DNA from: Comamonas testosteroni
GTDB lineage: Bacteria > Pseudomonadota > Gammaproteobacteria > Burkholderiales > Burkholderiaceae_C
Assembly (NCBI RefSeq): GCF_030505195.1
Contig: NZ_CP129672.1
Location: 3,816,501-3,880,500 of the forward strand
Direction of reading: 5' to 3'
Length of the DNA stretch: 64,000 bases
Position numbers and translations under genes: made by a program
In this document: positions 48,647-57,738 of the stretch, piece by piece
Numbering within the stretch: position 1 is the first letter of the stretch
Layout of the letters: each line of letters starts with the position of its first letter
Notes under the pieces: model-generated
Told to the model about the DNA's origin: nothing
Database searches by the model: none
What the model saw: the letters and a program-made list of their open reading frames with translations, nothing else

Positions 48647-50737
48647 ATGCAGGATTTCGATTTGCCTGGCGCAAAGCTGCGCTCGGGCGGTTTCTTCTCG
48701 GCATTGCAGCCACGCCGCCATGTGCTGACGGCAGTGGGCTGTGCAGCATTGCTGGCTGCCTGCGGCGGCAGCAACGACAGCAGCACAACGCCTGTCAGCG
48801 CGCAGCCTGCCACGGCGACGCTGGCCGTTCTGGAGACCACAGATCTGCACTTCAATGTGCGCAGCTATGACTATTTCAAGCTGGCCGAAGACAAGACCTA
48901 TGGCTTCGAGCGCACGGCCACGCTGATCCGTGCGGCTCGCAAGGAATTTGCCAACACGCTGCTGGTGGACAACGGCGACACCATCCAGGGCACGGCCCTG
49001 GCTGACTACGAGGCCGAGGTAAAGCCCATACCCTGCACGCAGCAGCTGTCCATGTACAAGGCCATGGGCGCGTTGAGCTTTGACGCAGGCACGCTGGGCA
49101 ATCACGAATTCAACTACGGCCTGCCCTTTCTCAACCAGGTGCTGGGCGGAGGCATGGATGTGGACGGCGTGGATGCCAGCCAGAAATGCGCGGGCAGCGG
49201 CTATCCGGCCGTACTGGCCAACGTCTACAGCAGCAAGACCAAGAAGCCGCTGGTGCAGCCCTATGCCGTGCTGGAGCGCACCATGGTGGCCAAGGGCAGC
49301 GATGGCAAGGAAGTCAAGCTGCCCATCAAGATCGGCGTGATCGGCTTCACCACGCCGGGCATCATGAACTGGGACAAGCGCTATCTTGAAGGCAAGGTCT
49401 ACACCGAGGGCGCGGTGGAGGCTGCCGGCAAATACGTGCCAGAGTTGCGCGCCAAGGGCGCAGATGTGGTGGTGGCGCTGCTGCATGGCGGTCTGGACGG
49501 CTCGGCCTATTCGGCCACGATGGAGAACCCCGGCCTGTATCTGTCCAAGGTGGCGGGTATCGATGCCATGGTCATGGGCCATCAGCACAGCGTTTTCCCC
49601 GATCTGTCGGCCAAGCCTGCCTACAGCCAAAGCGGTGTGGACAACCAGGCTGGCACCATCAACGGCGTGCCTGCGGTCATGGCCAGCTCCTGGGGCAAGG
49701 CGCTGGGCGTGATCCAGCTGCCGCTGCAATGGGATGGAAAGAAGTGGAGTGTGGCCAAGACCGGCAGCAAGAGCGAGCTGCGCAACATCCAGAACAAGGA
49801 TGCCGCAGGTGCCACGGTGTTTGTGGATGCCGACCCGGCCGTCGCGCCGCTGATCGAGGCACAGCATCAGGCAGCCATCAGCTACGTGAAGACGCCCATT
49901 GGCAGCACTGACTTCCGCATGAGCACGCTGTTTGCCGATGTGGGCGACCCCGGTGCCATCCAGATCGTCAACCAGGCCCAGCAGGCCTATGTGGCCAACT
50001 ACATCAAAACCAATCTGCCGCAGTACGCCAGCCTGCCCGTGTTGTCGGTGAGCGCACCGTTCAAATCCGGTTTTCAGGGCGGCAAGGACTTCACCGACGT
50101 GGCAGCCGGCCCGCTGGCCATCTACAACGCGGCCGACCTGTACCTGTATCCGAACACCGTGTATGCGGTGAAGGTCAACGGCGCCGACATCAAGAGCTGG
50201 CTGGAAGCGGCAGCCAAGCGCTTCAACCAGATCGATGTGAACAAGACGACCGAGCAGCCCTTGATCAGCAGCTTCCCGGGCTACAACTTCGACATGTTCA
50301 CCACCGCCGATGTGCAGTACGAGATCGATGTGACCCAGCCGCAGGGCAGCCGCATCAAGAACCTGAGCTATCTGGGCAAGCCCATGGATACGGCGCAGGA
50401 GTTTGTGATCGCCACCAACAACTACCGTGCCACCAGCGGTGCCAGCTTCATCCCCAAGCTCGACGGCTCGTCGGCCATCTGGGCTTCGCCCGATGCGAAC
50501 CGCGATGTGGTGATCGAGTACGTGCGCAAGAACCCGCAGATCACCAGAGCGGCCAATGGCGCAGCCAAGAGCTGGCGCTTTGCCAAGGTGACGACGGCCG
50601 GCCCGGTGGTGTTCAGCTCCGGCATTGACGCCATGAGTGTGGCTCAGGCTGCTGCGTTGACAGGCGTGTCGCTGAGCGCGACAGATGATGGTTCGGGCAA
50701 GGGCATGGCTAAGTACCAGATCGACCTCTCTAAATAA
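48647..50737 (+). CDS. Lipoprotein 2',3'-cyclic-nucleotide phosphodiesterase / 5'-nucleotidase (CpdB-like)
   Basis: 696 residues with a lipoprotein signal (AALLAAC, Cys39). The metallophosphatase domain has LETTDLHFNV, LLVDNGDTIQG, GNHEFNYG, LLHGGLDG and GHQHSVFPD. The C-terminal 5'-nucleotidase domain lies beyond about 390. It acts in the periplasm to salvage nucleotides. The last about 180 bases recur at 54984-55167, 71 of them identical in one run. Confidence 0.92.
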   Translation: MQDFDLPGAKLRSGGFFSALQPRRHVLTAVGCAALLAACGGSNDSSTTPVSAQPATATLAVLETTDLHFNVRSYDYFKLAEDKTYGFERTATLIRAARKEFANTLLVDNGDTIQGTALADYEAEVKPIPCTQQLSMYKAMGALSFDAGTLGNHEFNYGLPFLNQVLGGGMDVDGVDASQKCAGSGYPAVLANVYSSKTKKPLVQPYAVLERTMVAKGSDGKEVKLPIKIGVIGFTTPGIMNWDKRYLEGKVYTEGAVEAAGKYVPELRAKGADVVVALLHGGLDGSAYSATMENPGLYLSKVAGIDAMVMGHQHSVFPDLSAKPAYSQSGVDNQAGTINGVPAVMASSWGKALGVIQLPLQWDGKKWSVAKTGSKSELRNIQNKDAAGATVFVDADPAVAPLIEAQHQAAISYVKTPIGSTDFRMSTLFADVGDPGAIQIVNQAQQAYVANYIKTNLPQYASLPVLSVSAPFKSGFQGGKDFTDVAAGPLAIYNAADLYLYPNTVYAVKVNGADIKSWLEAAAKRFNQIDVNKTTEQPLISSFPGYNFDMFTTADVQYEIDVTQPQGSRIKNLSYLGKPMDTAQEFVIATNNYRATSGASFIPKLDGSSAIWASPDANRDVVIEYVRKNPQITRAANGAAKSWRFAKVTTAGPVVFSSGIDAMSVAQAAALTGVSLSATDDGSGKGMAKYQIDLSK

Positions 50738-50753
50738 AAAGCACAGCTTTTCC

Positions 50754-50791
50754 ACCGCCATGGCAACTGGTTGCCATGGCGGTTTTTTTTA
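50754..50791 (+). terminator. Terminator after the cpdB-like gene
   Basis: accgccatggcaac (50754-50767) pairs with gttgccatggcggt (50770-50783) and is followed by TTTTTTT. Confidence 0.92.
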
Positions 50792-51033
50792 TTCAATGCT
50801 GACTCCAGTCCGGTATTTTTTTTTCTGTAATACGCCAGATTTTATTTGGAGTGCCAGTAGGCAATTTATGCAGAAAAATATTTCCATGGAAATATTTTTT
50901 ATTCAATCTTGGTGCATTTTTGGATGGATAAGTTTCATGATTTTTTAAGGGGTTAATACCTATTTAAGTTAATGTTAACCAACATACAGTGGGTATTTTT
51001 AATTATTGAGATGCGCGATGCGCAAAAAATATC
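50792..51033. other. AT-rich gap at the start of the foreign insert
   Basis: No gene seen. The base composition drops sharply. Contains a 26-base perfect palindrome (50874-50899) and inverted ggttaa/ttaacc motifs near 50,952-50,982 that could form the regulatory region of the next gene. Confidence 0.6.
50874..50899. repeat. 26-base perfect palindrome
   Basis: aaaaatatttcc followed by its exact mirror, centred on the CCATGG at 50884-50889. Could be a terminator of an absent gene (T-run on both strands) or an operator. Confidence 0.65.
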
Positions 51034-52444
51034 ATGTATTTAACACAGTCCTTGCACCGTGCTGTGCAACAGCATCCCCAGCGAATTGCGACAAAATTTC
51101 AAGATAGGAAATTTACATATGTCGAGTTTGCGAGTCGAGTCGGAAAACTCGCTGGAGCTCTGAAAAATTTAGGTGTTAAAGAGGGGGATCGTATTGCGAT
51201 ACTATCTTTGAATTCAGACCGATATCTCGAGTATCAGATGGCTGTGCCATGGGCTGGGGGTGTCTTGAATCCTTGTAACACACGCTGGTCTAGTGCGGAA
51301 ATCGTTTATTCTTTGAATGATTCCGGATCGTCAATACTTTTTGTTGACGACAGATATCAGGAAATGGCCTCCGAATTTAGAAGTGAGGTGAAATGCCTGA
51401 CTCAGATAATATACTGCGGAGAGCGTAATACCCCATCTGGTATGCTCAACTATGAAGACTTGATTTCAAACGCAAATCCTGTGGAGGATTCCATTCGTAG
51501 GGGAAGTGATTTGGCTGGTATTTTCTATACAGGCGGATCGACTGGATTTCCAAAGGGCGTGATGTTAAGCCACAACAACATATGCGTATCTGCGATGGGC
51601 CTTCATGCAGAAGGTGCTGCGACTCCGGGTGGTACTTACCTTCATGCCGCACCTATGTTCCATTTGGCTGATATGGGTCTGGCTATGCCTCATTGGTTTG
51701 AAGGTAACTGTCATTCCATTTCTCCACCTTATGATCCAGATCGTATTTTTGATCCAATACAAACACTCGCTACGATCGCTCGGGATCGCGTGACCCATAC
51801 ATTTATGGTTCCAACCATGATCGAAATGCTGATTGATGTACGGGAATTTGATAGAGCGCCTGATCTGAGTACCTTGAATACTATTCTTTATGGGGCATCT
51901 TCCATTTCGGATATAACGCTAGAAAGAGCTATGGTCGCTTTACCTGGCGTAAATTTTGTTGAGGCTTATGGAATGACTGAGCTCTCGCCGGTGGCGACAA
52001 TAAAGCCCTCATACTTTTCCACAGCGGTGGGGCGAAAACATAAGAAACTGAGATCGGCGGGGCGTGCGAGTTTTCATGCCGAAGTGAAAATTGTGAATGA
52101 AGAGGGGGGGGAAGTGGCGCGTGGTACCCTCGGTGAAATTGTTGTACGGGGACCTCATGTCATGCAGGGATACTGGAATAATCCCGAGGCCACTGCCGTG
52201 GCAATCCGAAAAGGCTGGATGCATACAGGGGATGGTGGGTATATGGATGAGGACGGATTTATATTTGTTGCTGATCGCTTCAAGGATATGATCATCACTG
52301 GGGGAGAAAATGTCTATTCCGCAGAGGTTGAAAATGCCATCACGCAACATCCCGGCGTTGCGTCGTGCGCAGTAATCGGTATACCTAGCACTCATTGGGG
52401 TGAGGCAGTTCATGCTGTAATTGTGTGCAAGCACGGATACGATA

Positions 52445-53730
52445 GGGAACCTCTAAAAACCTCCCCGCCTGATGGCACCGCAGCCAACGCGACAATCACC
52501 GCATGAGCAAACCCAAAGCGCAAGCGCGCAGCGCCATCAAGCTGGACCTCTTCGCCGATGCCGCGCGCAAGCACAAGATCGAGACCTTGGGCGATCCCCT
52601 GCAGGTCATTGCCCGGCACATTGACTTTGACGAGCTGACGCGGGTCATTGATCAACTGCTGCCCCGAGGGGATGCCGCCAAGGGTGGACGTCCGCCGTAT
52701 CCCACCGCGGTCATGGTGCGCATCCTGATCCTGAAGTATCTCTACAAGCTCAGCGACGAGCAGATGGAATACCAACTGCTTGACCGCATGAGCTACCAGC
52801 GCTTTTGCTTGCTGGCCGATAGCGCCAACGTCCCAGATCGCAACACCATCTGGCATTACCAGCAGCGCCTGGGCGTTGATGGCGTGACGGCCCTGTTCCA
52901 GGCAGTGGACGGCCAACTGCTGCAGCGCGGCTACCTGGCGCGGTGCGGGCAGATCATCGATGCCACCCTGGTGCCTGCACCCATCCAGCACTTCACAAAA
53001 CAAGACAAAGAGCAGTTGGATCAGGGCAAGATCCCCAGCGACTGGAACGAGGCCAAGCGCAGGCAAAAAGACCTGGACGCCACCCATACCAAGAAGCACG
53101 GCAAGGGCTACCACGGCTACAAGCTGAGCATCAGCGTGGATGTGCGCCACAAGTTCATTCGCAAGATCACCACCGGCACAGCCAGCGAGCACGACAGCAC
53201 GCACTTTGATGAAGTGCTCGATGAGCACAACACCAGCTGCGATGTCTATGCCGACCGTGGCTACCCCAGCGAACAGCGCAGCGAGATGCTCAAGGTCTTG
53301 GGCTATCGCGAGCACATCCAGCGCAAGGCCAAGCCGGGCAAACCCCTGAGCGAATGCCAGAAGGGGCGCAACAAGCGCATTGCCACAACCCGAGCCCGGG
53401 TGGAGCACCCCTTTGCCCAGATGCGCCACATGGGCGGCAAGCTCATCCGCACCATTGGCCGGGCACGCGCCACGGTGGCCATGACCATGATGGCGGTTTG
53501 CTACAACCTCAAGCGTCTGGCCAAGTTCGTGGACGACGGGGTGGATGCGTTCTACAAAGACAAGGGAATGCCCTCAAAGACCGAGGTGCGCCTGCAAGGG
53601 GCCAATGGGTGAGAAATGGGGCAAGAAATGCCCAAAAAAGGGGGAAATTGCTCAAAAAATGAGCTCATCCGAAGCGCTCAAGCCGCATGCGCCTGTGACT
53701 GGCTGAAAACAGCGGTTTTTAGAGGCTCCC
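52445..53730 (+). mobile_element. IS5-family insertion sequence
   Basis: 1286 bases. Ends are GGGAACCTCTAAAAACC on the left and the inverted GGGAGCCTCTAAAAACC on the right. It is flanked by a 4-base target duplication GATA (52441-52444 and 53731-53734). One transposase gene. The intact duplication and near-perfect ends point to a recent insertion. Confidence 0.93.
52503..53612 (+). CDS. IS5-family transposase
   Basis: 369 residues. DDE transposase: the N-terminal DUF772-like part (GRPPYPTAVMVRILILKYLY, LLDRMSYQRFCLL) is followed by the catalytic segments IIDATLVPAPIQ (D), VYADRGYPSEQ (D) and RARVEHPFAQMRHMGG (E). Full length and apparently functional. Confidence 0.93.
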   Translation: MSKPKAQARSAIKLDLFADAARKHKIETLGDPLQVIARHIDFDELTRVIDQLLPRGDAAKGGRPPYPTAVMVRILILKYLYKLSDEQMEYQLLDRMSYQRFCLLADSANVPDRNTIWHYQQRLGVDGVTALFQAVDGQLLQRGYLARCGQIIDATLVPAPIQHFTKQDKEQLDQGKIPSDWNEAKRRQKDLDATHTKKHGKGYHGYKLSISVDVRHKFIRKITTGTASEHDSTHFDEVLDEHNTSCDVYADRGYPSEQRSEMLKVLGYREHIQRKAKPGKPLSECQKGRNKRIATTRARVEHPFAQMRHMGGKLIRTIGRARATVAMTMMAVCYNLKRLAKFVDDGVDAFYKDKGMPSKTEVRLQGANG

Positions 53731-53903
53731 GATATAACCCTAGAAGAGTTGATAAATCACTGCAAATCGATGATTGCGAGCTACAAATGCCCACAAAGCA
53801 TCGAGTTCGTTGATGCTTTGCCGCTGTCTGGGTTCGGCAAGGTGCTCAAGACCCAATTGCGTGAGCCCTATTGGAAGAACGCGTTAGTGCATACTTAGAA
53901 CGG

Positions 53904-54690
53904 CTAACACCACCGATCCACGAAGCGCGCGCAGATGATTGCGGCAGCCAATTTCAGTAGCACTTCGTGGATGTCAAAGCGCTTTTCAAACCGAATACGC
54001 AGCTTGCCAAGCCTGCGACCATCTGTGTGTTCCATCGATGATCCAGCAGTGCCTGCTCAGCCTTTTGCTGCTCTCGATGCCTCGTCACCTGAGATAGACA
54101 TGGAAGCGTCGGTAGTCATAACCTTGAGCGGCATGTAGCTTCGCCGGTCGTTTGCGTGGTTGACCCGGCAAGCCTCGAATGAATGGGATTGCATCCATAC
54201 ACTTCTCAAACAACATGAAGTCGTGCCCATTGGTGTCGCTGACGAGGATGACCAATGGAATACCTCTGGCATCTACGACGATGTGGCGTTCGGGGTTGGG
54301 GCCCGTTGCCCCCGGGGGATTAGCACCGAGGAGCCATCAATGCTTGCTGGCTCCAATCAATCTGGTCATGTTTACGCAGTCGAATCAGCATGGCGTGATG
54401 CAACTTCTGCCAGACGTTGCTGGCGTTCCCGTTACATAGACATCAGCAAGTCATGCCGCTGCCATAGCCCAAGGACTGGGGGAAGGTCTTGCCATGGAAT
54501 GCCGATGTGCAGCACAAACAGGATGCTGTTGAGGGCGGTCTCATCGCTGATGCCAAGCTTGGGTGCGCCACCTTTGGCCGATGGTGTGAATGTAAGTCGT
54601 GTGGCTGTAGTCGTAGCCACAGTTCTTTGCAAACAGGTCGTCTTGGCATGAGGGTACGAAGCACAAATGCTTCGTGTCGGGCTCAATGGG
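53904..54690 (-). pseudogene. Decayed transposase of a second IS5-family element
   Basis: Minus-strand fragments in different frames keep the order of an IS5-family (IS427/IS1031-type) transposase: LGISDETALNSILFVLHIGI and PWQDLPP near 54,470-54,560, LGYGSGMTC near 54,450, a GRPRKRPAKLHA-like stretch near 54,140, and LGKLRIRFEKRFDIHEVLLK with FVDRWC and a stop near 53,904-54,020. Several frameshifts separate them. No intact ends or target duplication were found. Confidence 0.75.
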
Positions 54691-54983
54691 AAGTGGTGTT
54701 GGCGACTCTAAAGGCGTTTGTATGTTTGCAGGTTGAGGGGCGGGACTAGGGCGTGGCATCAAATTCTGAAGTTGCTCCGCAGTCAGAAGCATGAGTCGTA
54801 GATGCGCCCTGAACGATACGCAGTGGACTCAAATCCCAAACCTGTTGCCTGGTAGAGCCGGGTACGTTGGAATCCCTGCCAAAGACAGGTGCTCGTTCGC
54901 TGATACGGTGCTCTAACGCTGCAACCTGTACGAGCGATTCAGGAGCTTCCGCGTGGTGCGTCTGCGCTTAGGTGCTTGAGCCG
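54691..54983. other. Gap of unclear origin before the cpdB remnant
   Basis: A minus-strand frame starting at 54,792 (MLLTAEQLQNLMPRPSPAPQ) enters the decayed transposase and may be another gene scrap. Nothing else is supported. The junction with the cpdB remnant is abrupt at about 54,984. Confidence 0.4.
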
Positions 54984-55167
54984 CAATGGCGCAGCCAAGA
55001 GCTGGCGCTTTGCCAAGGTGACGACGGCCGGCCCGGTGGTGTTCAGCTCCGGCACCAATGCCTTGAGCGTGGCCCAGGACGCAGGCCTGTCGGGCGTGTC
55101 TGTGCTCGCGGCCGATGACGGCTCAGGCAAGGGCATGAGCAAATATCAGCTCGATCTGTCCAAGTAG
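54984..55167 (+). pseudogene. 3' remnant of a second cpdB-like gene
   Basis: Encodes NGAAKSWRFAKVTTAGPVVF through GKGMSKYQLDLSK and a stop, matching the C-terminal 60 residues of the full gene at 48647-50737. The first 71 bases are identical (50554-50624), after which the copies diverge. The 5' nine-tenths is missing and replaced by the foreign insert. It keeps its own terminator. Confidence 0.9.
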
Positions 55168-55188
55168 GCGGCGTTGCCGCAATTGCTG

Positions 55189-55222
55189 CCGCCGTGGCTC
55201 CAGAGGCCACGGCGGTTTTTTT
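55189..55222 (+). terminator. Terminator of the cpdB remnant
   Basis: A 10-base stem (ccgccgtggc/gccacggcgg) is followed by TTTTTTT. Confidence 0.88.
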
Positions 55223-55264
55223 CTGGGACTGGCTATGATGCGAGAAAATTTTCAGGGAGAGGGT

Positions 55265-55852
55265 ATGACGGCATATATCGCGCTGGCAGTGGTTGTGGTG
55301 ATCGTGATCTGGGCAATTGCCCTCTACAACCGCTTGCGCACGCACAAGAACCAGGTGGAGAACGCGTTTGCGCAGATCGATGTGCAGCTCAAGCGCCGTC
55401 ATGACCTGATCCCCAATCTGGTGGAAGTCGCCCGAGGCTATTTGCAGCACGAGGCCCAGACGCTGGAGGCCGTGATTCGCGCACGAGGCGAGGCCGTCAG
55501 CGCTGCCGACAAGGCCCGTCAGTCGCCGGGCCAGGCGCAGGCCATGGGGGCTTTGATGGCTGCGGAGCAGGTGCTGGGAGGTCAGGTAGGCCGTCTGATG
55601 GCGCTGGCCGAGGCCTATCCCACGCTCAAGGCCGATGCCCGCATGCAGCAGCTCAGCGAAGAGATCACCAGCACCGAGAACCGCATCGGTTTTGCGCGTC
55701 AGTCCTACAACGACGAGGTGCTGGAATTCAACAACCAGGCCGGACAGTTCCCGGATCTGATCGTGGCGCGGCTGGTGGGTTTTGTGCATATGGACATGCT
55801 GGCTTCGACCCAGAGCGAGCAGGAGCGCGCCGTCCCTCAGGTCAGGTTCTGA
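55265..55852 (+). CDS. lemA: LemA family membrane protein
   Basis: 195 residues from the ATG at 55265 with a GGGAGAGGG site. Residues 3-20 are a membrane anchor (AYIALAVVVVIVIWAIALYN). The rest is the LemA helical bundle (RLRTHKNQVENAFAQIDVQL, KRRHDLIPNLVEVARGYLQH, FNNQAGQFPDLIVARLVGF). Usually made together with a membrane protease, as here. Confidence 0.95.
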   Translation: MTAYIALAVVVVIVIWAIALYNRLRTHKNQVENAFAQIDVQLKRRHDLIPNLVEVARGYLQHEAQTLEAVIRARGEAVSAADKARQSPGQAQAMGALMAAEQVLGGQVGRLMALAEAYPTLKADARMQQLSEEITSTENRIGFARQSYNDEVLEFNNQAGQFPDLIVARLVGFVHMDMLASTQSEQERAVPQVRF

Positions 55853-55856
55853 GCGC

Positions 55857-56885
55857 ATGCGTTTCTGGGAGCGACAGCGCGAAGCCAGGCGCAGCACGCG
55901 CTGGTTGCTGCTGGTGTTCGGCCTGTGTGTGCTGGCTGTGGTGGCGTCGGTGCATCTGGGCCTGATGCTGGCCTGGTGGCTGGGCACTCTGGCATTCGGC
56001 GGCTGGGACTACCCCACGGGCTTTGCGACGGTGAATATCGGCGTGACCTTGCTGCTGGTGCTGGGCGGCTGCTGGATAGAGCTGGACCAGCTGCGCCACG
56101 GCGGGCGCAAACTGGCCCAGCGCTTAGGGGCACGCGAGGCCAGACCCGGCAGCTCGCTGGCCGAGCAGCAACTGTGCAATATCGTTCATGAAATGTGCAT
56201 TGCGGCACACTGGCCTGCACCCCAGGTCGCGGTGCTGGCGAGGACCGAGGCCATCAATGCCTTTGCGGCGGGCTGGGATGCGCAGGACGCCGTCATTGCC
56301 GTGACCCAGGGTGCGCTGGACCAGCTCAGCCGCGAGGAAATGCAGGGTCTGGTGGCGCATGAGCTGTCCCATCTGCGTGAGGGCGACACGCGGCTGAACA
56401 TGCAGCTGGCCGGCATGGTCTACGGGCTGGAGCTGATTCACAACTTTGGCCAGAGCCTGCGCGAGCGCGACAGCATCCTTACGCAATGGTTCGGCCTCTT
56501 CATCCAGGCGGCGGGCTTTGTCGGCTGGCTCGGCGGGCAGTTGCTCAAGGCCGCCGTATCGCGCCAGCGCGAGTATCTGGCAGATGCCCGCGCCGTGCAG
56601 TGGACGCGCAGCAAGGACGGCCTGGGCGGTGTGCTGCGCAAGGTGCTCACGCAGCGTGAACTGGCCGAGCAGCAGTACGGCAGCTGGCAGCAGGATGAGC
56701 GCAGCCACCAGGGGCTGGACAAGCGCATCGTGCAGCACATGCTGCTGGCCGAAACTCCCCATGCCAGCCGCCTCGAAGACTGGCTGGAATCCCACCCCAC
56801 GGTGCCCGAGCGCATACGCCGCATTTACGGCCGCGATATGCGGCCACTGCCCTTGCCGCTCAACACCGTGCCGCAGGGAAGATAA
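55857..56885 (+). CDS. M48 family membrane metalloprotease
   Basis: 342 residues from the ATG at 55857, 4 bases after lemA. Two N-terminal helices (15-45 and 58-77), zinc site HELSH at 168-172 and a third ligand Glu in REYLADARAVQW. Similar to HtpX-like proteases that act on membrane or envelope proteins. Operon with lemA. Confidence 0.93.
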   Translation: MRFWERQREARRSTRWLLLVFGLCVLAVVASVHLGLMLAWWLGTLAFGGWDYPTGFATVNIGVTLLLVLGGCWIELDQLRHGGRKLAQRLGAREARPGSSLAEQQLCNIVHEMCIAAHWPAPQVAVLARTEAINAFAAGWDAQDAVIAVTQGALDQLSREEMQGLVAHELSHLREGDTRLNMQLAGMVYGLELIHNFGQSLRERDSILTQWFGLFIQAAGFVGWLGGQLLKAAVSRQREYLADARAVQWTRSKDGLGGVLRKVLTQRELAEQQYGSWQQDERSHQGLDKRIVQHMLLAETPHASRLEDWLESHPTVPERIRRIYGRDMRPLPLPLNTVPQGR

Positions 56886-56925
56886 GTCTTCTGGGCTCAA
56901 GCCCAATGGAGATAAGCGCGAGCAG

Positions 56926-56990
56926 CCATCACTTCGAACGCATCCCGATGGCGCTCCAGCGCGGCTGCGTAGAGATCGTCAACACCTTCT
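56926..56990. repeat. 65-base dispersed repeat, copy B
   Basis: About 90% identical to copy A at 45513-45577. It ends at the stop codon of the Smr gene on the opposite strand. Confidence 0.75.
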
Positions 56991-57649
56991 CAGAACAGCT
57001 TGCGCTTGCCCGGTTGCAGCAGCACCACCAGTGCGCCCGCGCCACCTTCGGCCGGGCGGGCCTGGACAAAGGCCAGCACCTCTTTTTTCTGCACCAACCA
57101 GCGCTGCACCTTGCCCTTGAGCACGGGGGTACGGCCCGGCGAGCCCAGGCCCTTGCCGTGCACGATGCGCACGCAGCGCACGCCCGTGCGGTGCGACAGC
57201 CGGATGAACTGGCCCAGCGCCTCGCGGGCTTCGTCCGAGCGCAGGCCGTGCAGGTCCAGCTGGCGCTGAATGCTCCAGTGGCCGCCACGCAGCTTGCGAG
57301 TCACATCCAGACCAATGCCGGGTCGGCGAAAGCTCAGCTGATCGTCCACGTCCAGCAGGGTGCTGACATCGAACTCGTCGCTCATGGCTTCGCGCAGCAC
57401 ACGCTGCTCATCGAGCAGAAACTGCCGCGGCTCGGGTGCCGGCAGCTCGCTCGGTTGCCAGCGCCGGGTGCTGGCGCTGCGCAGCGGCGTGACCGCCCCC
57501 ACCGTGTTTTCAAACAGGTTTTGCTCTTCCAGCGCACGCCGCACGGCCTCGGCCCGTTGTTGCTGGCGCAAGGCCTCGCGCGCAGCCGCTTCGGCCAGCG
57601 AGCGGCGAAGAGGGGCAAGGTCTTGGAAACGGGTGGCTTTCAGCGTCAT
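56990..57649 (-). CDS. Smr (MutS2-type) domain protein
   Basis: 219 residues from the ATG at 57649; the longer frame has no better start. The C-terminal Smr domain has LDLHGLRSDEAREALGQFI, RCVRIVHGKGLGSPG and LVVLLQPG. Smr proteins are nicking or RNA-cleaving nucleases; in Gram-negatives the role is poorly known. The N-terminal 90 residues are a variable basic helix. Confidence 0.92.
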   Translation of the reverse strand: MTLKATRFQDLAPLRRSLAEAAAREALRQQQRAEAVRRALEEQNLFENTVGAVTPLRSASTRRWQPSELPAPEPRQFLLDEQRVLREAMSDEFDVSTLLDVDDQLSFRRPGIGLDVTRKLRGGHWSIQRQLDLHGLRSDEAREALGQFIRLSHRTGVRCVRIVHGKGLGSPGRTPVLKGKVQRWLVQKKEVLAFVQARPAEGGAGALVVLLQPGKRKLF

Positions 57650-57738
57650 GGTGACGCCGGTTGTACCGCATATTTGCCTGTCCCCGGAGCAAGTGATGGC
57701 AGCGCAGGGGCTTTGCAGGCCCCCGCTTGTGCGTTGGA

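Larger units (their letters stand above)
51034..53898 (+). pseudogene. Acyl-CoA synthetase (AMP-forming), split by an IS element
   Basis: Joining 51034-52444 to 53735-53898 restores a full 524-residue frame. It begins MYLTQSLHRAVQQHPQRIAT and contains the P-loop YTGGSTGFPKGVMLSH, EAYGMTELSP, HTGDGGYMDEDGFIFVADRF and, after the insertion, LPLSGFGKVLKTQLREPYW with the catalytic lysine. It would activate a fatty or aromatic acid to its CoA ester. As it stands the upstream frame ends inside the IS at 52506 and lacks the catalytic lysine, so it is inactive unless the IS leaves precisely. Codon use is much more AT-rich than the host genes, a sign of transfer. There is no clear ribosome site. Confidence 0.93.

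Noticed and set aside
48641..50761. A 706-residue frame antisense to the cpdB-like gene
   Set aside because: The sense strand encodes a clear metallophosphatase; the antisense frame is His/Gly/Leu-rich and matches no family.
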